DNA of 8,664 bases. It comes from Syntrophomonadaceae bacterium. Lineage in GTDB: Bacteria; Bacillota; Dethiobacteria; DTU022. A program made the translations under genes and the position numbers. The DNA is taken from NCBI GenBank assembly GCA_003552365.1, contig PUKR01000088.1, positions 1 to 8,664 on the forward strand, in the 5' to 3' direction. The notes beneath the pieces were generated by a model that saw nothing but the letters and a program-made list of their open reading frames with translations, made no database searches and was not told the origin of the DNA. Shown piece after piece: positions 1 through 5,132 of the stretch. Positions within the stretch are counted from its first letter, which is position 1; each line of letters opens with the position of its first letter.

Positions 1-621
1 CGCTTTGGTTCAACCAATGAAATCGGGGTGTTCATGATGGAAAACGAGGGGATGGTGGAAGTAACCAACCCTTCGCACCTGTTTATCACCCGGCGCAGCG
101 AGCAGGCTGCGGGCGCGGTGATTACCGCCAGCATGGAAGGGACCAGGCCGCTTTTAGTTGAAATCCAGTCCCTGGTGGCCCCGACCAGTTATCCCACCCC
201 CAAGCGCACTTCCACCGGCATTGATTTAAACCGGGTAGCCCTGGTTTTGGCCGTGCTGGAAAAGCATGCCGGGATCACCTTTTTCGGCCTCGATACCTTT
301 GTCAACGTGGTCGGCGGGGTGCGCCTCTATGAAACCGCCGCCGACTTGTCACTGGCCTTAAGCTTGACTTCCAGCCTGAAAGGGAAAGCATTGAGCTCCG
401 ATACCGTGGCCGTGGGAGAAGTGGGCCTGACCGGGGAAATCCGGCCGGTAAGCCGGATCCGGCAGCGCCTGCACGAAGCCAAAAAATTAGGCTTCAGGCG
501 TTTTATTTTACCTGAAGCCAATCTTGCTGAAATAAAACCGGGTAAAGATGAATTTAAAGGTTTGCAGTTAATCAGCGCCGCTACCATTAGAGAAGCAATC
601 GGCATCTCGCTGCTGGGGTAG
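1..621 (+). CDS. radA: DNA repair protein RadA (Sms), C-terminal part, 5' end outside window
   Basis: This is the last 206 residues of RadA, a RecA-like ATPase that promotes branch migration and processing of recombination intermediates during DNA repair. The frame is open from base 1, and the first residues, RFGSTNEIGVF, continue the RadA-specific KNRFG motif, so the ATM at position 28 is internal rather than a start. Residues 1-45 of the visible part finish the ATPase core. From about residue 50 onward is the Lon-protease-like domain, with the hallmark stretches PTSYPTPKRTSTGID (61-75), LDTFVNVVGGVRLYETAADL (97-116) and VAVGEVGLTGEIRPV (136-150). As is usual in RadA, the position of the Lon catalytic serine is not a serine (ETAAD), so the domain is expected to be non-proteolytic. 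The N-terminal zinc finger and Walker motifs lie outside the window. In many Firmicutes disA follows directly; here the next gene is on the other strand. Confidence 0.95.
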   Translation, partial: RFGSTNEIGVFMMENEGMVEVTNPSHLFITRRSEQAAGAVITASMEGTRPLLVEIQSLVAPTSYPTPKRTSTGIDLNRVALVLAVLEKHAGITFFGLDTFVNVVGGVRLYETAADLSLALSLTSSLKGKALSSDTVAVGEVGLTGEIRPVSRIRQRLHEAKKLGFRRFILPEANLAEIKPGKDEFKGLQLISAATIREAIGISLLG

Positions 622-696
622 GGTTGGTTTTACCTGGTTAATTCACCTGTTGTTTTATAGATAGCTTTTTTATTAAGCTTGATTATTAAAGAACAG

Positions 697-1095
697 TTAT
701 GAAAGCAGAAAATGCCCCAACGTATTGATCCGGTTTTGCTCAAGGCTGAACATATCTTCCAGTTTAAAATCGAGAGTATTGCAAAGGGCGGTTAAATAAA
801 ACAAGTTCTTGCCGATTTCTTCGGAAATTACTTCCCGGCAGTGTTCGCAAAGCTCTCCTTTAATATGGGAATCCATATGTTTTCCGCAATCTTTTAATGA
901 ATCTGTTTGGGGATATTCTTTTTTATTGGCGCTAATCTGGATACAGCCGCAGTCGGTTACAGTTTTAATAATGCTGCGGTTGATCCTGGCAGTAGATTCC
1001 TGGTGCTTGGACAAACAATCAAGGATGCTGCGGTGACGGATTAATACTTCCGAAACCAGATCCTGGAAGTTACTGACGACCTCGTTGTCATTCAT
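697..1095 (-). CDS. Cys-rich conserved hypothetical protein, 132 aa, faint MazG-like helix
   Basis: I do not recognise a function. The protein looks like a small family found next to radA/carD in Clostridia (recalled, not searched). It is soluble, with no signal peptide or membrane segment. The start is well supported: ATG at 1095 with GAGGTGA 8 bases upstream and a near-perfect sigma-A promoter. Residues 1-45 look helical (DLVSEVLIRHRSILDCLSK). A cysteine cluster follows: CGC at 49-51, C70, H77, then CEHC at 83-86, plus C105, a plausible zinc or iron site. Residues 92-116 (EEIGKNLFYLTALCNTLDF onward) resemble the second helix pair of MazG-type nucleotide pyrophosphohydrolases, whose motif reads EE-G-D-x-L-W/F-Y-L. 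The Asp that would bind metal is Lys96 here, so catalysis of that type is doubtful. It is convergent with radA and divergent from carD, so it is transcribed alone. That it is a real gene is likely; metal binding and MazG ancestry are inference. Confidence 0.82.
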   Translation of the reverse strand: MNDNEVVSNFQDLVSEVLIRHRSILDCLSKHQESTARINRSIIKTVTDCGCIQISANKKEYPQTDSLKDCGKHMDSHIKGELCEHCREVISEEIGKNLFYLTALCNTLDFKLEDMFSLEQNRINTLGHFLLS

Positions 1096-1103
1096 TTAGA
1101 TGG

Positions 1104-1110
1104 TCACCTC
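1104..1110 (-). promoter_or_regulatory. Shine-Dalgarno site of the Cys-rich minus-strand gene
   Basis: On the minus strand this reads GAGGTGA, ending 8 bases before the ATG at 1095. It fixes that start codon. Confidence 0.8.
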
Positions 1111-1137
1111 TTTTTCTGTGTAGGCCCTGCTTATGTA

Positions 1138-1167
1138 ATTATACTTTTTAATTTCCAGGGATGTCAA
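1138..1167 (-). promoter_or_regulatory. Sigma-A promoter for the Cys-rich minus-strand gene
   Basis: On the minus strand a perfect -35 TTGACA (1167-1162) is followed by an 18-base spacer and a perfect -10 TATAAT (1143-1138). Transcription would begin near 1131, giving a leader of about 36 bases before the ATG at 1095. Full consensus hexamers suggest strong, probably unactivated expression. No transcript data were available. Confidence 0.82.
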
Positions 1168-1215
1168 CTAGATACTGCAAAAACGGGGGAGAAGGCAGTT
1201 TTGAAAAATTTAAAG

Positions 1216-1283
1216 TTGTATATAAAATTGAAACGTGTTAAAATATACATTTAATTGACACATAGGGGTGGCTGTGATACTAT
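1216..1283 (+). promoter_or_regulatory. Promoter region of carD, one or two sigma-A promoters
   Basis: The best candidate has a perfect -35 TTGACA at 1255-1260, a 17-base spacer and -10 TACTAT at 1278-1283, with initiation near 1290 and a leader of about 18 bases. A GATACT at 1276-1281 preceded by TG is an alternative -10. A second, upstream candidate is TTGTAT (1216-1221), 17 bases, then TAAAAT (1239-1244) preceded by TG at 1236-1237, an extended -10. The minus-strand gene's promoter is back to back with this region, in a 212-base AT-rich divergent spacer (1096-1307). I see no clear operator palindrome in it. Confidence 0.65.
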
Positions 1284-1299
1284 TTAAACAGGTAGTTCT

Positions 1300-1306
1300 A
1301 AGGGGG
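1300..1306 (+). promoter_or_regulatory. Shine-Dalgarno site of carD
   Basis: AAGGGGG lies only 1 base from the GTG at 1308 but 7 bases from the in-frame TTG at 1314. Pairing through AAGG alone would leave 4 and 10 bases. The spacing therefore bears on which start is used. Confidence 0.6.
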
Positions 1307-1307
1307 C

Positions 1308-1802
1308 GTGGCTTTGTTTAATATTGGTGACAGGGTGGTTTACCCGATGCACGGAGCCGGGGTTATCGAAGCCATCGAAGAAAAGGAAATTCTTGGTGCC
1401 TGGAAAAAATATTATGTAATGAAGCTTCCCCTGGGTGAAATGAAGGTGCTGATCCCTACTGATAATATTGTCCAGGTAGGTTTGCGAGGAGTGATAGAGG
1501 AAGAGGAGGTTCACGACGTATTCGTTATTTTGAAAGGTGATCAGCCTCAAATGTCTACCAACTGGAACCGCCGTTACCGGACCCACCTGGAAAAAATCAA
1601 AAGCGGTAATATCTATGAAGTGGCCGAGGTGGTGCGCAACCTGATGTTGAGAGATCGGGAAAAAGGACTTTCTACCGGGGAAAGCAAGATGCTTGATATG
1701 GCGCGCCAGATCCTGATTAGTGAACTGATTTTAGTGCAGGGCTTAGAACAGGCCGAAATTATCAACTGGCTTGATAATATTTTTGATAAGGCACCCAAGT
1801 AG
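1308..1802 (+). CDS. carD: CarD family RNA-polymerase-binding transcription regulator
   Basis: CarD binds the RNA polymerase beta subunit and the upstream edge of the transcription bubble, stabilising open complexes, notably at rRNA promoters in mycobacteria. At 164 residues it has the family's usual length. The N-terminal Tudor-like RNA-polymerase-interaction domain is clear, with FNIGDRVVYPMHGAGVIEAI at residues 4-23 and KKYYVMKLPLGEMKVLIP at 33-50. The C-terminal helical DNA-binding domain runs from about 65 to 160 and has Trp86 in NWNRRYR, matching the Trp that wedges into DNA at the bubble edge in the mycobacterial protein. The start could be GTG at 1308 (given) or TTG at 1314; the latter gives MFNIGDRV, closer to the usual family N-terminus, with better Shine-Dalgarno spacing. 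The gene is monocistronic or reads on into the PIN/TRAM gene 144 bases downstream, which has its own promoter. No hairpin terminator is visible after it. Confidence 0.93.
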   Translation: MALFNIGDRVVYPMHGAGVIEAIEEKEILGAWKKYYVMKLPLGEMKVLIPTDNIVQVGLRGVIEEEEVHDVFVILKGDQPQMSTNWNRRYRTHLEKIKSGNIYEVAEVVRNLMLRDREKGLSTGESKMLDMARQILISELILVQGLEQAEIINWLDNIFDKAPK

Positions 1803-1838
1803 CCTTAATTTATTTTTCGAAGAATCGCCTTAATTACC

Positions 1839-1868
1839 TTGCTTCCGGGGAAAGCTTTAAGTTATAAT
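1839..1868 (+). promoter_or_regulatory. Sigma-A promoter for the PIN/TRAM-ispD-ispF group
   Basis: -35 TTGCTT (1839-1844), an 18-base spacer and a perfect -10 TATAAT (1863-1868). Initiation near 1875 would give a leader of about 70 bases that includes a T-rich run around 1887-1900 without a preceding stem. The sequence around the -10 is nearly the same as at the promoter at the right end of the window. Confidence 0.6.
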
Positions 1869-1930
1869 AAGCTGAATAATTCCCTGGTTTTTTTATTTTT
1901 TAATCCTTATATTAAAGTGACCAACCGCGA

Positions 1931-1940
1931 AAGGAGGTGA
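1931..1940 (+). promoter_or_regulatory. Consensus Shine-Dalgarno site fixing a TTG start
   Basis: AAGGAGGTGA is a full match to the 16S rRNA anti-Shine-Dalgarno complement and ends 6 bases before the TTG at 1947. No in-frame ATG lies nearby, so the TTG start of the PIN/TRAM gene is well supported. Confidence 0.88.
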
Positions 1941-1946
1941 AGACAA

Positions 1947-3050
1947 TTGCTATATAAAGTGTTGCGGTTTTTTAGCACCTTGATCGGGGTAATAGTGGGT
2001 TTGTCAATTTTTGTAAACCTGAGGCCTTTTATTACTGAATATATTCATATTTCCGAAGGGGTTGTTTTTACTCCTGTAAATATTGGCTATTATGCGATAG
2101 GCGGTCTTTTATTCGGTCTTATATTTTATTTGCTTACTCCTTTATTTATTAATATCTTTAACCGCTTTTTAACCTGGGCTGACAGCAAGCTAAAGCTGGT
2201 CCCCACCCAGGATATAGCCCTGGTTGTAATTGGTTTAATCATAACCCTGGTGATCGGTCTTTTGCTTAGTTTCCCCATTTCCAGGATTCCGGTGGTGGGA
2301 ATCTACCTTTCTCCGCTGCTTACGATTCTTCTCGTGTTTGTCGGGGTAAGATTTTTACTGAACCGTAAAGATGATTTCACTTTTCTCACCAACCTGTTCA
2401 GCAGGGGGGCCAAGGGCAAGGGCGAAGATGAAATTTACAAGATATTGGATACCAGCGCGATTATCGACGGCAGGATTGTTGATATCTGCAAAACCGGCTT
2501 TTTGGAAGGGGTCATCGTCGTGGCCGGCTTTGTCCTTGAAGAACTTCGCCACATTGCCGATTCTTCCGATCTTTTAAAGCGCAACCGCGGCCGGCGGGGC
2601 CTTGATGTTTTGAATAAGATTCAAAAAGAAATGAACGTGCCGGTGCAGATTTACGAGGGCGATTTTGAAGACATTGCAGAAGTGGACAGCAAGCTGGTCC
2701 GCCTTGCCAAAACCGTTAACGGCAAGATTATCACCAATGATTATAACTTGAACAAGGTTTGCGAGCTGCAGGGAGTGCCGGTTCTTAACATTAACGAACT
2801 GGCCAATGCAGTCAAGCCGGTGGTGCTGCCCGGTGAAGAAATGGCTGCCCAGATTATTAAGGAAGGAAAAGAGGCCGGCCAGGGTGTAGCCTACCTCGAT
2901 GACGGGACGATGATAGTGGTCGAAGATGGAAAGCGGCATATTGGCGAAACCCTTGAAGTCATGGTAACCAGTGTCCTGCAGACTGCGGCGGGACGCATGA
3001 TTTTTGCCAAACCAAAGCAGGATGCAGACAATTACAGCGAAGCTAAATAA
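1947..3050 (+). CDS. yacL: Membrane-anchored PIN-domain protein with C-terminal TRAM domain (YacL-like)
   Basis: This is a 367-residue protein of the YacL type: an integral membrane anchor, a PIN (PilT N-terminus) nuclease-fold domain and a TRAM RNA-binding domain. Four hydrophobic segments are visible at about 5-25, 47-69, 90-109 and 113-137. The cytoplasmic PIN domain follows, about 163-285, with the acidic residues expected at a Mg/Mn nuclease site: D168 (LDTSAIIDGRI), E198/E199 (FVLEEL), D247 (VDSKLVRLA) and D265 (TNDYNL). The TRAM domain spans about 290-355, with GQGVAYLDDGTMIVVEDG at 311-328. The usual guess is an RNase, but the substrate is not known to me. It starts at TTG 1947. Position between carD and ispD is conserved in Firmicutes. 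The gap to ispD is 93 bases without a terminator, so co-transcription is likely. Confidence 0.9.
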   Translation: MLYKVLRFFSTLIGVIVGLSIFVNLRPFITEYIHISEGVVFTPVNIGYYAIGGLLFGLIFYLLTPLFINIFNRFLTWADSKLKLVPTQDIALVVIGLIITLVIGLLLSFPISRIPVVGIYLSPLLTILLVFVGVRFLLNRKDDFTFLTNLFSRGAKGKGEDEIYKILDTSAIIDGRIVDICKTGFLEGVIVVAGFVLEELRHIADSSDLLKRNRGRRGLDVLNKIQKEMNVPVQIYEGDFEDIAEVDSKLVRLAKTVNGKIITNDYNLNKVCELQGVPVLNINELANAVKPVVLPGEEMAAQIIKEGKEAGQGVAYLDDGTMIVVEDGKRHIGETLEVMVTSVLQTAAGRMIFAKPKQDADNYSEAK

Positions 3051-3143
3051 TTGTATTTAAACCGGAAACGCTTGAAAGCTATAAGCCGGCCGGAAAAAAG
3101 CAGTTGATCACGAGTACAGCAGCAGGGGAGCAGTAAAGAGACG

Positions 3144-3833
3144 ATGAAAGCCGCAGCCATTATTGCTGCAGCGGGAGAGGGTTTGCGGATGGAATCTTCA
3201 ACCCGCAAGCAGTACCTGGAACTTGAAGACAAGCCGGTATTGATCAGGTCAATTCAGTTATTCCTGGACCACCGGAAAGTGGAACAGGTGGTTGTTGTAA
3301 TCCCACCCGGCGATCGCGAGAGTGTCGGCGCAATGCTGGAAGAATATTGCCCCGGCCGAACCGTTACCCTAACAGAAGGCGGGAAAAGCCGGCAGGAATC
3401 AATAAGCCGCGGGCTTCAGGTGGTTTTAGAAAATGCCGGCTTAGTGTGTATCCACGACGCGGCCAGGCCTTTAGCTTCCGGGGGGCTGCTGGAAAACCTT
3501 CTTGAAGAAGCGGCCTTGCACGGCGCCGCAGTACCGGTAATTCCGCTCAGCGATACGGTAAAAGAAGTTGGGCCGGGAGGTTTTGTTTTGAAGACCCCGC
3601 CACGGGACAGCTTGCGGCGGGTCCAGACCCCGCAGGTTTTTTTAAAAGAAGTTATTGCCGAAGCCTACGGCAGGGCGCTGGAAAATGGTTGGCCGGCGAC
3701 AGACGACGCTTCCCTGGTGGAAATGATCGGAAGGCCCGTGAAAACGGTTGCCGGGGAAACAAATAATCTAAAAATAACTTCTCCCCATGATCTAATGTTA
3801 GCCTCGATTATTTTGAGGGGAGCGGAGCACTGA
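3144..3833 (+). CDS. ispD: 2-C-methyl-D-erythritol 4-phosphate cytidylyltransferase
   Basis: IspD joins CTP and 2-C-methyl-D-erythritol 4-phosphate to make CDP-ME, the third step of the MEP isoprenoid pathway in the cytoplasm. The 229-residue length is typical. Visible motifs are the nucleotide-binding loop IIAAAGEGLRM (6-16) with Lys22 of RKQY, TEGGKSRQESI (77-87), HDAARP (104-109) where the Asp helps bind Mg and CTP, RVQTPQ (159-164), TDDASLVE (186-193) and NNLKIT (207-212). All expected active-site positions are intact. The start is ATG 3144; the nearest purine-rich site, AGGGGAG at 3124-3130, is rather far at 13 bases, and a weaker AAAGAG lies at 3135-3140. The stop overlaps the ispF start by one base (TGATG), so the two are translationally coupled. 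Confidence 0.96.
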   Translation: MKAAAIIAAAGEGLRMESSTRKQYLELEDKPVLIRSIQLFLDHRKVEQVVVVIPPGDRESVGAMLEEYCPGRTVTLTEGGKSRQESISRGLQVVLENAGLVCIHDAARPLASGGLLENLLEEAALHGAAVPVIPLSDTVKEVGPGGFVLKTPPRDSLRRVQTPQVFLKEVIAEAYGRALENGWPATDDASLVEMIGRPVKTVAGETNNLKITSPHDLMLASIILRGAEH

Positions 3834-4342
3834 TGAACAGGGTCGGAATCGGCTATGACCTGCACCGGTTGGTTGAAAATCGCCCCCTGATGCTTGGTGG
3901 AGTGGAGATAATGCACCACCTGGGCCTGGAAGGGCATTCTGATGCGGATGTTTTGCTTCATGCATTGTGTGACGCGTTGCTCGGCGCGGCAGGTCTCGGG
4001 GATATCGGTTATCATTTCCCTTCCGGTGATGAAGGTTACCGCAATATTTCCAGCCTTGTACTATTAAAAGAAGTTAAAAACAAGCTGGACCGGGAAGGCT
4101 GGAAACCGGGCAACGTCGATGCGGTAATTATTGCCCAGGCCCCCTCTATGGCCCCGCACATAGAAGCAATGCGCGAAAAGATTGCCTCTGTTCTCAACCT
4201 GTCGCGCTGCCAGGTTTCAGTCAAGGCTACTACTACCGAGCGACTGGGTGTGTGCGGGCGGGAAGAAGGCATTGCCGCCGAGGCCGTGGTGCTTTTGGAA
4301 AAGCTGGAGCCCCCGGGTCCTGCCGGCCATGAAGCGGTTTGA
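3833..4342 (+). CDS. ispF: 2-C-methyl-D-erythritol 2,4-cyclodiphosphate synthase
   Basis: IspF cyclises CDP-ME 2-phosphate to MEcPP with release of CMP, the fifth MEP-pathway step, as a homotrimer with a divalent metal. The 169 residues include the metal ligands D9 and H11 (GIGYDLHRL) and H43, the loop HSDADVLLHALCDALLGAAG (35-54), GDIGYHFP (56-63) and the C-terminal signature TTTERLGVCGREEGIAAEAV (133-152). It is slightly longer than the usual 155-160 residues because of a short Pro/Gly-rich tail. ATG 3833 overlaps the ispD stop and has CGGAG five bases upstream. ispE, which catalyses the step between IspD and IspF, is not in the window. Confidence 0.96.
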   Translation: MNRVGIGYDLHRLVENRPLMLGGVEIMHHLGLEGHSDADVLLHALCDALLGAAGLGDIGYHFPSGDEGYRNISSLVLLKEVKNKLDREGWKPGNVDAVIIAQAPSMAPHIEAMREKIASVLNLSRCQVSVKATTTERLGVCGREEGIAAEAVVLLEKLEPPGPAGHEAV

Positions 4343-4361
4343 AGTGTTTTGATATTTTGTT

Positions 4362-4398
4362 TGGACAGGTCCGGATTATCTATGGTATAAAGTATAAT
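4362..4398 (+). promoter_or_regulatory. Promoter of the cysE-cysS-thy-rlmB-yacP operon
   Basis: A -35-like TGGACA (4362-4367), an 18-base spacer and -10 TATAAA (4386-4391) preceded by TG at 4383-4384 (extended -10). A perfect TATAAT at 4393-4398 just downstream could serve as an overlapping -10, though it lacks a good -35. Either start leaves a leader of roughly 55-65 bases before cysE. Confidence 0.6.
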
Positions 4399-4409
4399 AT
4401 AGTTAATTT

Positions 4410-4434
4410 AAAATAACCGGCATCCGGTAATTTT
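4410..4434 (+). terminator. Hairpin with T-run in the cysE leader (terminator or attenuator candidate)
   Basis: AAAATAACCGG (4410-4420), loop CAT, CCGGTAATTTT (4424-4434): 10 paired bases with one A-A mismatch, a five-pair core closed by CCGG/CCGG, and a T-run on the descending side that continues TTATA. It lies after the predicted operon promoter and about 10 bases before the Shine-Dalgarno site of cysE. It could end the upstream ispF transcript or act on the cysE message itself. The GC core is short, so strength as a terminator is uncertain. Confidence 0.5.
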
Positions 4435-4460
4435 TATAGTCTTAAAAGGAGTTACAGTTT

Positions 4461-5132
4461 ATGTTTAACAGGATCCGCGAAGATATTAGGGCGGTGAAAG
4501 AAAGAGACCCGGCGGCAAAAAGCACCCTGGAAGTGCTGCTTTGTTACCCGGGTCTTCACGCTTTACTGAGCCACCGGCTGGCCCACTTTTTTTTCCGCCG
4601 GGGACTGGTGTTGTTGCCGCGTTTGATTTCGCACGTTTCCCGCTTATTAACCGGTATTGAAATTCACCCGGGGGCAAAAATCGGGAAAGGTTTCTTTATA
4701 GATCACGGTATGGGCGTGGTTATCGGCGAAACTACCGAAATTGGTTCCAATGTAACCCTCTACCAGGGGGTGACCCTTGGCGGGACCGGTAAAGAAAGCG
4801 GCAAAAGGCACCCGACCATAGGCAATAACGTGGTTGTCGGCGCCGGGGCGAAGATTTTAGGGCCGATTGAAATTGGCGAAAACAGCAGGGTTGGCGCCGG
4901 TTCGGTGGTACTAAAGGCCGCGCCGCCCAATGCCACTGTAGTCGGGATCCCGGCCAGGGTAGTCTATTATAATGGAGAAAAAATGCCCACGATTAACCTT
5001 AACCACAGCGATATGCCGGACCCGGTGGCGGAAGCTCTCGGTAACATGCAGGATCAGATCGACCAGCTTCGCTGTCGCCAGGTAGACCTGGAGAATGGAG
5101 GAATGTGCAAAAGTGGCCGTAAAAATCTATAA
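4461..5132 (+). CDS. cysE: Serine O-acetyltransferase
   Basis: CysE transfers acetyl from acetyl-CoA to L-serine, giving O-acetylserine for cysteine synthesis. The 223 residues match the short Bacillus-type enzyme rather than the longer E. coli form. The N-terminal helical part carries KSTLEVLLCYPGLHALLSHR (20-39). The left-handed beta-helix of hexapeptide repeats runs from about 66 to 165. Catalytic histidines are visible as H82 (FIDHGMGVVIGE, 79-90) and H117 (GKRHPTIG, 114-121), with the signature TLYQGVTLGGTGKESGKRHP between (99-118). The start is ATG 4461, with AAAAGGAG nine bases upstream. The 3' end overlaps cysS by 20-38 bases. Pairing with cysS is common in Firmicutes, where a Cys T-box often controls them; none is visible in the 118-base leader region here. 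Confidence 0.95.
   Translation: MFNRIREDIRAVKERDPAAKSTLEVLLCYPGLHALLSHRLAHFFFRRGLVLLPRLISHVSRLLTGIEIHPGAKIGKGFFIDHGMGVVIGETTEIGSNVTLYQGVTLGGTGKESGKRHPTIGNNVVVGAGAKILGPIEIGENSRVGAGSVVLKAAPPNATVVGIPARVVYYNGEKMPTINLNHSDMPDPVAEALGNMQDQIDQLRCRQVDLENGGMCKSGRKNL
5097..5101 (+). promoter_or_regulatory. Shine-Dalgarno site of cysS inside the cysE 3' end
   Basis: GGAGG lies 11 bases before the GTG at 5113. The earlier in-frame ATG at 5095 overlaps this site and has only a GGAG two bases upstream, too close to work well. This favours GTG 5113 as the cysS start. Confidence 0.65.

Noticed and set aside
660..684. Possible bidirectional terminator between radA and the minus-strand gene
   Set aside because: AGCTT/AAGCT gives only five pairs around a T-rich loop with no clean T-run after it on either strand, too weak to call.
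1880..1915. Terminator for carD at the T-rich run
   Set aside because: There is no stem before the T-run, and it lies downstream of the predicted promoter for the next gene.
3051..3143. Palindrome GCCGGCCGG-like in the gap before ispD as operator or terminator
   Set aside because: The short CCGGCCGG self-complement has no loop and no T-run, and such words are common in this base composition.
4343..4460. Cysteine T-box riboswitch upstream of cysE
   Set aside because: The space is too short for a specifier stem and antiterminator, and no T-box consensus sequence is present.
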